Assembly: GCA_019358985.1 (NCBI GenBank)
Contig: JAHHIJ010000014.1
Coordinates: 62,001-126,000 of the forward strand
Source of the DNA: Tolypothrix brevis GSE-NOS-MK-07-07A
Lineage (GTDB): Bacteria; Cyanobacteriota; Cyanobacteriia; Cyanobacteriales; Nostocaceae
Direction: 5' to 3'
Length of the DNA stretch: 64,000 bases
Shown: piece by piece, positions 46,782 through 55,008 of the stretch
Numbering within the stretch: the stretch's first letter is position 1
Layout of the letters: each line of letters begins with the position of its first letter
Translations under genes and position numbers: made by a program
Notes under the pieces: generated by a model
Seen by the model: only the letters and a program-made list of their open reading frames with translations
Databases searched by the model: none
Told to the model about the DNA's origin: nothing

Positions 46782-46787
46782 TCCGGA
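46782..46787. promoter_or_regulatory. Extra TCCGGA hexamer with no sRNA behind it
   Basis: A TATCCGGA site between copies 1 and 2 that has no ATTGGTAGATG at the expected 31 bases in either direction. Because TCCGGA is its own reverse complement it could act towards hetF. A chance match or decayed copy is also possible. Confidence 0.3.
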
Positions 46788-46880
46788 ACTGCCACCGAAT
46801 CACGTTTTGTTTTACACACAGTTGCTATGTCCGCTTTTCTGAATTTATCCGGAGCATGATTGTTAAACCGAGAACAATTA

Positions 46881-46941
46881 ATTGGTAGATGCACCCTGAT
46901 AACTCACTTCCCTAGTTGGCTTACGCCACTGGGGAATTTTT
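46881..46941 (+). ncRNA. nsiR1: NsiR1 copy 2
   Basis: TCCGGA at 46848-46853, start ATTGGTAGATGCACCCTG, hairpin TTCCCTAGTTGG / CCACTGGGGAA followed by TTTTT. Last intact copy before the TnpB element. Confidence 0.85.
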
Positions 46942-47011
46942 GTGTTTAATCAAACAATAGTATCTTATAGTCTCAGTATTTTCTGACTGACCCATATAGT
47001 TATCTTGCTTA

Positions 47012-47100
47012 ACATGTGACATCTCCTACACTGACCCGATGACGGGTACAGTGTAGGCTTCCAAGACAATCCGGCTATCGCTGAGGAGGCTCTTGGCTTT
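47012..47100 (-). ncRNA. Possible omega-RNA/right end of TnpB element 1
   Basis: The tnpB 3' end and the following hairpin CCTACACTG...CAGTGTAGG form the usual location of the guide RNA scaffold; the guide would lie beyond the element edge. Positional inference from TnpB biology; no transcript evidence. Confidence 0.35.
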
Positions 47101-48259
47101 TGAGAACGGAATGCCCTACCGCTCTATTTTTTATATTTATCGCGGCGTTATGATCGCGATCTAAACTGCATCCACAATTATGACAGTCATGCCATCTTAC
47201 GTGCAGCTTTTTAGGAACTTTCACACCACAATTAGAGCAATCTTGACTTGTGCCAGACGCGTGACAAAGGATAACACATAATCCAGCATTTTCGGCTTTG
47301 ATTTGTAGTATCGACAGAAAGCTTGACCATCCAGCGTCCGTAATAGATTTAGCTAATCGGGTACGTGCAAGTCCTTTTACATTCAAATCTTCAACCGCAA
47401 TAACATCATATTTTTTCAACAGATTGTTAGCGGTTTTAAAGTGAAAGTCTTTCCTTTTATCCGCAACTTTCTTGTGTTGCTTCCCTAATTGTTTGACAGC
47501 TTTATTTCTTTTGTTGCTTCCCTTTTTTCTGCGAGATACTCGTTTTTGGATAACCCGTAAACGCTTTTGAGCTTTTCGATAATACTGTGGAATTTTTACT
47601 ACATCATTATCGGAAGTAGTCAAGAATTCTTTTAAACCAACATCAATACCAGTTATAGAATCAGGGTTGAAATCAGGCTTGATAGTCGGAACAGTTTTAT
47701 CCTCTAAGCTCAAAGTTGCATAGTACCCATCGGCTTTTTTGGTGATAGAACAAGTCTTTATCTTGAATCCATCAGGTATCGCACGATGTTGAATTAGCTT
47801 CACTTTCCCAAACTTAGGAAGAGTTATAAAGCCACTATCAATGCAATCATCCTTCATGGATGTATACGTAAAGGTTTTGTATTGGTTAGAAGCTTTGAAT
47901 CTTGGTTTTCCGCTTCGTTTCCCATTACAATCTCCACCCAGGAATCTAAGATAAGCTAATTCCACTCGTTTCGCTGCATTTTGCAAAACTTGCGAGTGAA
48001 TTTCCTTGTACCACGGTCTGTCCTTCTTTAATTGAGGTAATGAGTTTTGTTGGCTATAGTAATTTGGATTATTTCGTAACTCCCGTAAATGGCAAACAAA
48101 TAAAGAACAAGAATTGATAGAACATCGATTTTCTTCATACCATCGAAAACGGTCAGCTAGCAAATAGTTGTATTGACAACGTAGCATGTCTAGCCATCTG
48201 TCAATTTGAGTTATTTGCTGTTTTGTTGGACGCAATCGGTATTGATATGAAGTTCTCAT
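47075..48259 (-). CDS. tnpB: TnpB RNA-guided nuclease, element 1
   Basis: 394 residues. The RuvC-like active site residues are in GIDVGLKEF (Asp), [10 protein letters not shown] (Glu) and [12 protein letters not shown] (Asp); the zinc finger has [11 protein letters not shown] and CHNCG. N-terminal helix-turn-helix-like [12 protein letters not shown] and a basic middle ([11 protein letters not shown]) are typical. All catalytic positions are intact, so the protein could be active. The start lies 57 bases from that of a divergent ribbon-helix-helix gene. Confidence 0.93.
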   Translation of the reverse strand: MRTSYQYRLRPTKQQITQIDRWLDMLRCQYNYLLADRFRWYEENRCSINSCSLFVCHLRELRNNPNYYSQQNSLPQLKKDRPWYKEIHSQVLQNAAKRVELAYLRFLGGDCNGKRSGKPRFKASNQYKTFTYTSMKDDCIDSGFITLPKFGKVKLIQHRAIPDGFKIKTCSITKKADGYYATLSLEDKTVPTIKPDFNPDSITGIDVGLKEFLTTSDNDVVKIPQYYRKAQKRLRVIQKRVSRRKKGSNKRNKAVKQLGKQHKKVADKRKDFHFKTANNLLKKYDVIAVEDLNVKGLARTRLAKSITDAGWSSFLSILQIKAENAGLCVILCHASGTSQDCSNCGVKVPKKLHVRWHDCHNCGCSLDRDHNAAINIKNRAVGHSVLKSQEPPQR

Positions 48260-48315
48260 TTGTTTTACCTCCTACAAATATGATAACATCAACGTATGGC
48301 TGCTGGGTGGATTAC

Positions 48316-48480
48316 ATGAAAGAATGTAGAATAAGTTTGCGAATATCGACACGAAGAATGAATAAATTTAGAAACTATGCGGCAAATAAAGATAAAACGC
48401 TAACCCAATTGATAGAAGAGTATATCGATTTACTTCCAGATACAAAGATTGGCAATTCGTCACCGACCGACCACCAATAA
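48316..48480 (+). CDS. Ribbon-helix-helix-like protein divergent to tnpB, element 1
   Basis: 54 residues from MKECRISLRISTRRMNKFR; the upstream in-frame part overlaps the tnpB start. RHH-like beta strand, then two helices (NKDKTLTQLIEEYID), ending LLPDTKIGNSS. The same arrangement and the same ending occur in the second element, pointing to an accessory regulator travelling with this TnpB type. DNA-binding is inferred from the fold. Confidence 0.7.
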   Translation: MKECRISLRISTRRMNKFRNYAANKDKTLTQLIEEYIDLLPDTKIGNSSPTDHQ

Positions 48481-48590
48481 TGACCTGCGGTTATTATTGG
48501 TGGTCGGTCACTTCCTCATTGCCCACCTTATATCCCGCCACTGATTTTGGTTACAAAATTCAGGTGGGGGACTTACGGTGTTTAGTTAAC

Positions 48591-48634
48591 TAGTAGATGC
48601 ACCCCGATAACTCAACTCCCTAGCTGGCTTATTT
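48591..48634 (+). ncRNA. NsiR1 copy 3, degenerate (promoter lost at the insertion)
   Basis: TAGTAGATGCACCCCGATAA begins directly at the element edge. No TCCGGA lies upstream because the TnpB element takes its place. The hairpin lacks its 3' arm (CCCTAGCTGGCTTATTTTT). Unlikely to make NsiR1. Confidence 0.6.
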
Positions 48635-48709
48635 TTCTTATTTTAGATAAAAAATCACATCTTAGACAGATACTATCCGGATGATGTTAGTTAGCTATAG
48701 AAGAATTAA

Positions 48710-48771
48710 TTGGTAGATGCACCCTGATAACTCACTCCCCCACGTTAGCTTACGCTTACTGGGGGATTTTT
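48710..48771 (+). ncRNA. nsiR1: NsiR1 copy 4
   Basis: TCCGGA at 48677-48682, then ATTGGTAGATGCACCCTG and the hairpin CCCCCACGTTAG / CTTACTGGGGG with a T-rich end. Spacing from hexamer to start is the same as in the other intact copies. Confidence 0.85.
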
Positions 48772-48887
48772 GTCTTTTTGACACATTTGTTAAAACTGAT
48801 GTTGATACTAGATACTTGGTATCGGCACAAACCTCTTTTATGTTCTTAATTTTATCCGGAACATACTGCTTTCTCTAAGAACAGTTA

Positions 48888-48950
48888 ATTGGTAGATGCA
48901 CCCTGATAACTCACCCCCCTAGTTGGTTGCCACCCGCTGGGGGATTTTTT
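48888..48950 (+). ncRNA. nsiR1: NsiR1 copy 5
   Basis: TCCGGA at 48855-48860, start ATTGGTAGATGCACCC, hairpin CCCCCCTAGTTGG / CCCGCTGGGGG and T run. Confidence 0.85.
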
Positions 48951-49079
48951 ATTTGGTATATTAATTAACATTATTTTCAAGTTGTCAGCTTGGCGACGAT
49001 AGAAATATTTCTTAGCAATACTTTACTAAACAGATTTTTCACTTCTTCACTTAATAGAACAGCCAAGAACGCAAATATT

Positions 49080-49135
49080 ACAAACAAAAACGTGAATTTA
49101 AGTAGAGACGTGACCGTGGAACGTCTTTACTCCTA
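49080..49135. repeat. Palindrome between NsiR1 copies 5 and 6
   Basis: AGTAGAGACGTGACC / GGAACGTCTTTACT, a degenerate member of the AGACGTTCC class. The 280 bases between copies 5 and 6 are otherwise empty of recognisable features. Confidence 0.5.
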
Positions 49136-49231
49136 GTGGGTGCTTTCTTGTTTACTACGTAATATGCCAAGTGTTTTTTTAAGAGGTTCTCAATTTTATC
49201 CGGAGTATACTGATTTCTCTAGGAACAAGTA

Positions 49232-49294
49232 ATTGGTAGATGCACCCTGATAACTCACTCCCCTAATTGGTTTATACCAACTAGGGGGTTTTTT
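49232..49294 (+). ncRNA. nsiR1: NsiR1 copy 6
   Basis: TCCGGA at 49199-49204, then ATTGGTAGATGCACCCTG; hairpin CCCCTAATTGG / CCAACTAGGGGG and six T. Confidence 0.87.
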
Positions 49295-49364
49295 ATGACA
49301 AAAAATCACAAAAATTTTATACACCAATTTCTCCGGAGGAGAGTATATAACCTGAGAACAAGTA

Positions 49365-49427
49365 ATTGGTAGATGCACCCTGATAACTCACTCCCCTAAT
49401 TGGTTTATACCAACTAGGGGGTTTTTT
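49365..49427 (+). ncRNA. nsiR1: NsiR1 copy 7
   Basis: TCCGGA at 49332-49337; transcribed part identical to copy 6. With copies 8 and 9 it forms a near-perfect tandem with a period of 124-133 bp. Confidence 0.88.
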
Positions 49428-49497
49428 ATGACAAAAAATCACAAAAATTTTATACACCATTTCATCCGGAAGAGAGTATATAACCTGAGAACAAGTA

Positions 49498-49560
49498 ATT
49501 GGTAGATGCACCCTGATAACTCACTCCCCTAGTTGGTTTATACCAACTAGGGGGTTTTTT
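49498..49560 (+). ncRNA. nsiR1: NsiR1 copy 8
   Basis: TCCGGA at 49465-49470; hairpin CCCCTAGTTGG / CCAACTAGGGGG, perfectly paired here, and six T. Confidence 0.88.
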
Positions 49561-49621
49561 ATGACAAAAATTTTTATACACCAATTTCTCCGGAGGAGAG
49601 TATATAACCTGAGAACAAGTA

Positions 49622-49684
49622 ATTGGTAGATGCACCCTGATAACTCACTCCCCTAATTGGTTTATACCAACTAGGGGTTTTTTT
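49622..49684 (+). ncRNA. nsiR1: NsiR1 copy 9 (distal end)
   Basis: TCCGGA at 49589-49594; hairpin CCCCTAATTGG / CCAACTAGGGG followed by seven T. Last of the array. Confidence 0.87.
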
Positions 49685-49699
49685 ATGAATTCTGAAGAA

Positions 49700-49790
49700 A
49701 ACTAGTAGTAAGCGTTTCAACGCTTATTCTATAATCTAATTCACGTATCAAAATGAATAAAGACGTTCCAGCGGAACGTCTCTACAATAT
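49700..49790. repeat. Two palindromic repeats after the array
   Basis: AGTAAGCGTTTCAACGCTTA (same stem as at 55274) followed by AAAGACGTTCCAGCGGAACG. Likely factor-independent end or neutral repeats. Confidence 0.6.
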
Positions 49791-49818
49791 GTGTCATTTG
49801 GCGAATATGATATTAAAT

Positions 49819-50046
49819 CTATTTCGTCACTTCAAAGGATGTTACTTCTAGAACCTGACCAATCATCGCAACGGTCATCACATCATCACGAACTTTTCCT
49901 GTGACTTTTGCTTTTTGTCCGGCTTGAAGTAAGTTTTTGTCAGCACCCCTAAGGATTTCGTAGGTAACGCCATCGTCTGTAACAAGCGCCCAAGCGCCTG
50001 TGCCAATATCACGGTGTTGGATAGTGCCTGTAACTGTAATGCTCAT
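49819..50046 (-). CDS. Small OB-fold-like protein
   Basis: 75 residues, MSITVTGTIQHRDIGTGAW ... TYEILRGADKNLLQAGQKAK ... GQVLEVTSFEVTK. The strand pattern (alternating Val/Thr with Gly turns) suggests a small beta-barrel or OB-like domain; no signal, no membrane segment. Function unknown; downstream of the protease gene across a repeat array. Confidence 0.65.
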   Translation of the reverse strand: MSITVTGTIQHRDIGTGAWALVTDDGVTYEILRGADKNLLQAGQKAKVTGKVRDDVMTVAMIGQVLEVTSFEVTK

Positions 50047-50070
50047 ATTATTCTAAGTCCTGATTTTGAA

Positions 50071-50277
50071 GTAGAGACGTTCCGGCGGAACGTCTGTACG
50101 AAAAAAGCGGTAGAGACGTTCCCCCGGAACGTCTGTACGAAAAAAGCGGTAGAGACGTTCCGGCGGAATGTCTGTACGGAAAAAGCGGTAGAGACGTTCC
50201 GGCGGAATGTCTGTACGGAAAAAGCGGTAGAGACGTTCCCCCGGAACGTCTGTACGGAAAAAACGGTAGTCTTCTAC
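50071..50277. repeat. Five-unit tandem array of a 39-bp palindrome
   Basis: Units of GTAGAGACGTTCC-GGC-GGAACGTCTGTAC plus a CGAAAAAAGCG spacer, period 39. The loops alternate between GGC and CCC, and two units carry the paired change GGAATGTCT. It is a local expansion of the AGACGTTCC palindrome and may stop transcription between the protease and the OB-fold gene. Confidence 0.9.
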
Positions 50278-50279
50278 AC

Positions 50280-52139
50280 TTACACTGCTTGTTCCTGATT
50301 TTTCAGGGCTAACCTAGCAAGTCCATAACAAAGTAGGGCGTTGATGATGAGGAAAAGGCGTGACCAAACACCATTTCCTAAGCCCCAAACTGCTGGGTCG
50401 AAAAATGCGCTGACTCCTAGACATGCGGCTACACCTAAGGTGGAACCGACTGCAAACCATTTCCAGGTGGGATTTCCTAGTAGCAACGCCATTAAAATAA
50501 TCGGAATCAAGACGCTGGCAAACAAAGGATTAAAAGCATCTGTTCCCTGAAGCGCGTTGCCGAGTTCGGGAATTGAACTGCCCAAGACGCGGAAGGGCCA
50601 TTGGGGAACGTCAAAGATATAAATGCCTTTCAAAAAGAATAACCCAGAACTGCCGGCGACCAAGCCACTAGCTAAAGACCAACTCCAAGTAAAGGGGAAG
50701 TAAACCCGTAAAAACCAAGCTAGCAGGTAAGAACCGACTACCATTAAAATCTTAGGTAATAGAGCGATCGCACCACCATCAATCCAAAAGCCTGGGTTAA
50801 TATAACCGTTATCCCGTAACCACGCAAAGAAATCTTGGAAGGTGATTTGCCCAATTACTGCACGTTTAACTGCTGCATCAGCATTCAGTTGTCCGGCGCC
50901 GTAGTAGTTCAAAGTATCTTCTTTAATAGTTCTTGCCGACTCCTTAAGGACTGCCAAGACTTGATCTGGTTCTTTGATTCCAGAAGCTTCAATTAATGCT
51001 GCCACACCAGCAACGTGAGGAGCAGCCATGCTTGTACCCTGGAAGCCCATAAACACCCCAACGCCATTGTTATCGGGGTCAATGGTTTCTTGCAAAATCT
51101 TACCAGCATCACTGCCACCAGGGGCGGAGATATCTACACCAGCACCAAAGTTAGAATAAGGCGCTCTTTCGCCGTCTGCGCCTAAGGCAGAAACGCCGAT
51201 AACATGAGGATAACGAGCTGGATAAGAAGCACCATTACTATTTTCGTTGCCGGCTGCGGCAATGATAACTACGCCTTTTCTGTGGGCATAATCGATCGCA
51301 TCTTTCATCAACTGGCTTTCACCACCACCACCCAAGCTCATATTAATTACATTTGCGCCTTTATCAGCGGCAAATTTAATTGCTTCGGCAATGTCAGCAA
51401 CGGTTCCACCACCAAAAGCACTCAGTACCTTCAACGGCATTAACTTGGCTTCGTAAGCAATTCCAGCGACGCCATATTTATTATTAGTCGCTTGGGCAAT
51501 AGTTCCTGCAACGTGGGTGCCGTGTCCGTTATCGTCTGTGGCTTCTTCTGTGTCGTTCACAAAGTCGTAACCTGGGACAAATTTTGTCTCTTTCAAGTCA
51601 CGCACGCGAGAAATACCAGTGTCAATTACTGCAACCGTGATGCCGCTACCTTTGGTTTGTAGCCACGCACCTTCAACGTTAATGTTGTGGAGGTTCCACT
51701 GTTTGCTGTAATATTCATCGTTGGGAGCAGTTGGACTATCAGAAACTTTGGTATCGTCATCGTCTTGGGGTAGCAAAAATTCTGCGAGCCTAGCAGCTTG
51801 ACCGCGATTAGGAATTTTGTAGATGTAGTTTGGCTCGATGAATTCTGTAACTTTGGCGAATGAAGATTTTCTTAAAGCTTTCAGCCGTTGCCGATCGCCT
51901 TTGATAACATACACATGATCCTTTTCGGAAAATTTGTTATCGAGTTTGGGTGTAACGTTATATTGAAGAGCGATCGCTTGCAGATTTTTCTCCACCTCAA
52001 CAGCGGGGATATCTTCGCGAAAATCCAGCACAATCGTCTCAAAATCACCTTTGGCTGCTAGTCCCTGATAGTTCAGGAAACCAAATATCGCAGCACCCAG
52101 CCCGATGACAAACAAGCACAATAATATAAGCTTTCGCAT
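50280..52139 (-). CDS. Subtilisin-like (S8) protease with C-terminal membrane segments
   Basis: 619 residues. N-terminal signal or anchor (about 3-22), a propeptide-like region (about 30-110), then a catalytic domain with Asp173 (VAVIDTGI), His206 (DNGHGTHVAG), oxyanion Asn299 (AAAGNENSNG) and Ser370 (GTSMAAPHVAG). After about 430 come four to five hydrophobic segments (for example ILMVVGSYLLAWFLRVYF, LFASVLIPIILMALLLG). The catalytic part should face the outside, anchored by this tail. The membrane tail is unusual for S8 enzymes and typical of some cyanobacterial ones. Confidence 0.92.
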   Translation of the reverse strand: MRKLILLCLFVIGLGAAIFGFLNYQGLAAKGDFETIVLDFREDIPAVEVEKNLQAIALQYNVTPKLDNKFSEKDHVYVIKGDRQRLKALRKSSFAKVTEFIEPNYIYKIPNRGQAARLAEFLLPQDDDDTKVSDSPTAPNDEYYSKQWNLHNINVEGAWLQTKGSGITVAVIDTGISRVRDLKETKFVPGYDFVNDTEEATDDNGHGTHVAGTIAQATNNKYGVAGIAYEAKLMPLKVLSAFGGGTVADIAEAIKFAADKGANVINMSLGGGGESQLMKDAIDYAHRKGVVIIAAAGNENSNGASYPARYPHVIGVSALGADGERAPYSNFGAGVDISAPGGSDAGKILQETIDPDNNGVGVFMGFQGTSMAAPHVAGVAALIEASGIKEPDQVLAVLKESARTIKEDTLNYYGAGQLNADAAVKRAVIGQITFQDFFAWLRDNGYINPGFWIDGGAIALLPKILMVVGSYLLAWFLRVYFPFTWSWSLASGLVAGSSGLFFLKGIYIFDVPQWPFRVLGSSIPELGNALQGTDAFNPLFASVLIPIILMALLLGNPTWKWFAVGSTLGVAACLGVSAFFDPAVWGLGNGVWSRLFLIINALLCYGLARLALKNQEQAV

Positions 52140-52378
52140 ATTAACTTATCACCGATGAATGCGAGTTTGCTCACTACGATAACTTATCTGCGCCCTTTAG
52201 TTGATGTATTTTACACTTTAGTTACATATGTTTCATTCAGGACTTAGTAAACTTTTGCGTAAAAGCGTAGCGTTTTTTAACGCAGAGGAGCGCGGAGGTA
52301 AGCGCAAAGTGACGCAGAGTTTTTGTGATAAATTTTCGTGATTAATTCTACAAAGTTATACTTAGGACTTTTTCAACG

Positions 52379-52795
52379 ATGGAACGCGGTCTTTTATGGT
52401 TGCCTTTATTATTCATATTTTTCTGGTTGGCTTGGCAAGGTTCCCAGGAGTATAAAAAAGTTGAGGCTTATCGGGTTTGGGCAGAAGAATTTGACCGAGC
52501 TAAGTATGATATTTACTCGGTGTTGGGTCAAAAAGGTAATGATATGACTTGGGGAAAACCCACGCCAAAAGGTTTAATTAAGTTGGAAACTTTTTCTTTG
52601 GGAGATGTTAAGGAAATCCGCCTTTTGGTAGATGAAAAAGCAGCAGATACCGAAGCTCCACCAGAAAAAGGTCGGTCTATTGAGTTGGAATTTGTCTTTT
52701 CCCCTGAAAACTCGGTGCGTGTTCCTTTTACCGAAATTCCTTTAGCTGCACAGTGGGGTAAGCATCTTCAACAGGAATTGCAACGGATGCAGTGA
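52379..52795 (+). CDS. Small membrane-anchored hypothetical protein
   Basis: 138 residues: one hydrophobic N-terminal helix (about 4-20, GLLWLPLLFIFFWLAW), then a soluble beta-rich part with LETFSLGDVKEIRLLVDEK. A conserved cyanobacterial type of unknown role. Divergent from the protease. Confidence 0.78.
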   Translation: MERGLLWLPLLFIFFWLAWQGSQEYKKVEAYRVWAEEFDRAKYDIYSVLGQKGNDMTWGKPTPKGLIKLETFSLGDVKEIRLLVDEKAADTEAPPEKGRSIELEFVFSPENSVRVPFTEIPLAAQWGKHLQQELQRMQ

Positions 52796-52853
52796 AAGTT
52801 AGGTAGAAACACGATTTATTGCGTTTTACTGATCGCTTTGCACAAGAATTGCA

Positions 52854-52880
52854 TTGACATCAAGTTGTAAATGATATAAC
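52854..52880 (+). promoter_or_regulatory. Putative promoter of the toxin-antitoxin pair
   Basis: TTGACA at 52854-52859 and TATAAC at 52875-52880 with a 15-base spacer (short by two), followed by a strong AGGAGGT ribosome site 5 bases before the ATG at 52901. Confidence 0.45.
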
Positions 52881-52900
52881 TAGGTTGTAGGAGGTATTAT

Positions 52901-53191
52901 ATGCTAGAATCTGAGATGTCCAAAACAGTTAATACTGGTATCAAGCTGGATGCCTCGCTCCATGAACGGCTTAAGGCGCTTGGTCAGATAAAGGATCGTA
53001 GCCCACATTGGCTAATGCGGGCTGCGATCGCGGAATATGTGGAGCGTGAAGAAGTCTATGAGCGGGAAAAGCATGAGGATAGAGAAAGATGGGAACGCTA
53101 CCAGACAAGCGGCAATGCTATTCCTGACGAAGCTGTTGATAACTGGCTTGCTTCGTGGGGAAGTGAAAGCGAGATGCCATGTCCCAGGTAA
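52901..53191 (+). CDS. Ribbon-helix-helix antitoxin
   Basis: 96 residues. AGGAGGT just before the ATG fixes the start at 52901 rather than the internal ATG at 52916. RHH core KTVNTGIKLDASLHERLKAL ... HWLMRAAIAEYVER, then an acidic, helical C-terminus expected to wrap the toxin. The 13-base overlap with the next gene indicates an operon. Expected to bind its own promoter. Confidence 0.87.
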   Translation: MLESEMSKTVNTGIKLDASLHERLKALGQIKDRSPHWLMRAAIAEYVEREEVYEREKHEDRERWERYQTSGNAIPDEAVDNWLASWGSESEMPCPR

Positions 53192-53466
53192 TCTGGTTGC
53201 CTGAAGCTTTAGAGGATCTAATACGGCTGGGAAGTTTTCTTGAAGATAAAAGCCCACAGGTGGCTAGCCGAGCGGCTGCGGTTATACGTGGTGGGGCAAA
53301 AATGCTTGCAGATTTTCCTGCAATAGGCAAGCCAATGAATGATGATACAGGGCGGCGCGAATTATTCTTGCCTTTTGGAGCAGGAAATTATGTTTTACGC
53401 TACAGAATGGATCAGGACATAATAGTGATTATCAGAGTATGGCATAGCAGGGAAAATCGTGAGTAA
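53179..53466 (+). CDS. RelE/ParE-family toxin
   Basis: 95 residues: VIWLPEALEDLIRLGSFLED, FPAIGKPMNDDTGRRELFLP, NYVLRYRMDQD and VWHSRENRE, the ParE/RelE fold order. Type II toxin acting on gyrase or translation; which cannot be told here. It overlaps the antitoxin gene. Complete and apparently intact. Confidence 0.88.
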   Translation: MSQVIWLPEALEDLIRLGSFLEDKSPQVASRAAAVIRGGAKMLADFPAIGKPMNDDTGRRELFLPFGAGNYVLRYRMDQDIIVIIRVWHSRENRE

Positions 53467-53526
53467 TCTGGTCAGCTAAAATCCAATTACCGAAACAGCT
53501 TTTCGCTTCTGTTCTGGCGTAACCTG

Positions 53527-53557
53527 CTTAGAGACGTAGCATTGCTACGTCTCTACA
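53527..53557. repeat. AGACGTAGCA palindrome
   Basis: GAGACGTAGCATTGCTACGTCTC between the toxin and TnpB element 2. Shared with the MITE centres; likely terminator-like. Confidence 0.65.
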
Positions 53558-53588
53558 TCAGATGTAATCTACCGGATATGATAATGAA

Positions 53589-54941
53589 CTACCCACAGTT
53601 GGCTCCGCCTGAACTGTGGGTTTCTACATCCCTCAGTTCGTTATTAGCGGAGACTTCCACAGATTTTTGACGCTTCTTCGCCCCTAGTTGCTTCATGCTT
53701 CCAGCTTGCTTACGCGCCTTGGTGCATGAAGTAGAGCCAGACGACTCTGCGTCTACGAGGCTAGTTCCTAACCCCGGTAGAGTGCCTTTTGCCCAGTAAA
53801 GCATTACTTCAGCAGCAGCAATATCTCGGTCTTGAACGTACCTACAAACACCACACTCGTGAACTCTGATATCGAGTGTTTTTTTGTGCTGGTGTCCACA
53901 TTTAGGGCAGGTTTGAGAAGGCTTTATTTTCTTAGTTGGAACCTCTATAAATAATCCACCAATCTGCTCAACTTTGTATTTGATGGCACTACGTAGCATC
54001 CCAAAACCCACATCCAGAATCGATTTGTTTAGACCCGCTTTTTGCTTTTTACGCTTGCCTTTCTTAGCCTTACTGGACATATTTTTGACTTCTAATTTTT
54101 CGGTGGCAACGAAGCTATTACTGCTTACAATTTCTGCTGCAACTTGATGTACCCAATTTTGTCTTTGGTTAGCTACTTTACGAGTTAATTTACTAACCTG
54201 AGATTGGGCTTTTTTCCATCTTCTAGAAGCCTTAATTTTCTTGTTTCTGTTTGGTGCGCGTTTGCGTCTCTTCTCCTTAGATAGGTGCTTAATTTTAGGT
54301 TCAGCAACCCTCAAAAACTTAGGTGCATCAAGTTGTTGATGTTTTTCCCCATCAGTGATTGATAATGCTGACTTACAGCCTAAATCAATCCCAATTGCAC
54401 CAGTTGGTAAAACATCTGGTTTGAGGGCTTGATCTAAAACATCGACGGTAATAGATGCGTACCATTTACCGTTACGAAAAACGATTGTGCAAGTAGTAGG
54501 AACTCCCCAATACTTAGCCTGTCCACGCATCTGAATCCGACCAATTTTAGATAAGTTGAGATAACGATTCTCACCGCTAGACTCGATAGAATATCCAGTT
54601 TTAGCCGGATACGTCCATCCAGAATAATGGCGAATTGATTTGAACCTTGGGCGTTTACCCAATCCTACAAACCAGCGTTGGAAAGCAAAATCAACACGTT
54701 TCAAAGTTGCTTGTAGAGCTTGAGAATTGATTTCTTTATACTCTATCCAAACTTCTTTGAACCCTGGCAAACAATTCTGTTGTTCAAAATAATCAACCTT
54801 GTGGTTGAACTTTTGATATTGAGTGAATCTGTTATAAATAGCAGCGTTATACAAGTCTTTATGGAGCTTTCGGTGATACCGCAAAGACTGCTCTAGGAGC
54901 TTATTTGGGTATAACCTGAAAGTCATTCGTCTTGTAGCCAC
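53589..54941 (-). CDS. tnpB: TnpB RNA-guided nuclease, element 2
   Basis: 450 residues from a GTG (an ATG five codons on is the alternative). Active-site residues are in IGIDLGCKSA (Asp), ATEKLEVKNM (Glu) and VQDRDIAAAEVML (Asp); zinc finger CPKCGHQHKK / CGVCRYV. The C-terminal 55 residues are low-complexity and encode the right-end hairpin at the same time (HSSGGANCG). All catalytic positions are present. Confidence 0.92.
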   Translation of the reverse strand: MATRRMTFRLYPNKLLEQSLRYHRKLHKDLYNAAIYNRFTQYQKFNHKVDYFEQQNCLPGFKEVWIEYKEINSQALQATLKRVDFAFQRWFVGLGKRPRFKSIRHYSGWTYPAKTGYSIESSGENRYLNLSKIGRIQMRGQAKYWGVPTTCTIVFRNGKWYASITVDVLDQALKPDVLPTGAIGIDLGCKSALSITDGEKHQQLDAPKFLRVAEPKIKHLSKEKRRKRAPNRNKKIKASRRWKKAQSQVSKLTRKVANQRQNWVHQVAAEIVSSNSFVATEKLEVKNMSSKAKKGKRKKQKAGLNKSILDVGFGMLRSAIKYKVEQIGGLFIEVPTKKIKPSQTCPKCGHQHKKTLDIRVHECGVCRYVQDRDIAAAEVMLYWAKGTLPGLGTSLVDAESSGSTSCTKARKQAGSMKQLGAKKRQKSVEVSANNELRDVETHSSGGANCG

Positions 54942-55008
54942 TGATGAAGCAATCTCCTGTTTGATTTGCTATATTAGCCATAACATACGTAACGACAAAA
55001 TAACGAGC

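Larger units (their letters stand above)
47003..48590 (-). mobile_element. IS200/IS605-type TnpB element inserted in the NsiR1 array
   Basis: It comprises the tnpB gene, a divergent ribbon-helix-helix gene and putative structured ends. The 3' end has the hairpin CCTACACTGACCCG / CGGGTACAGTGTAGG near 47020-47055; the 5' end has GGTGGGGGACTTACGGTG before 48585, similar to the end of the second element at 55255. No TnpA is present, so movement would need a helper. Exact ends cannot be fixed because such elements make no target duplication. Confidence 0.7.

Noticed and set aside
49196-49511. Minus-strand ORFs of 60-69 residues beginning MHLPITCSQ
   Set aside because: Antisense translations of NsiR1 units; recur with each copy.
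46599-49684. CRISPR-like array (repeats with regular spacing)
   Set aside because: The units contain promoter hexamers and terminators, spacers are not unique, and no cas genes are near. They are sRNA genes.
50014-50298. 94-residue ORF
   Set aside because: Encoded by the 39-bp palindrome array and antisense to the real small gene start.
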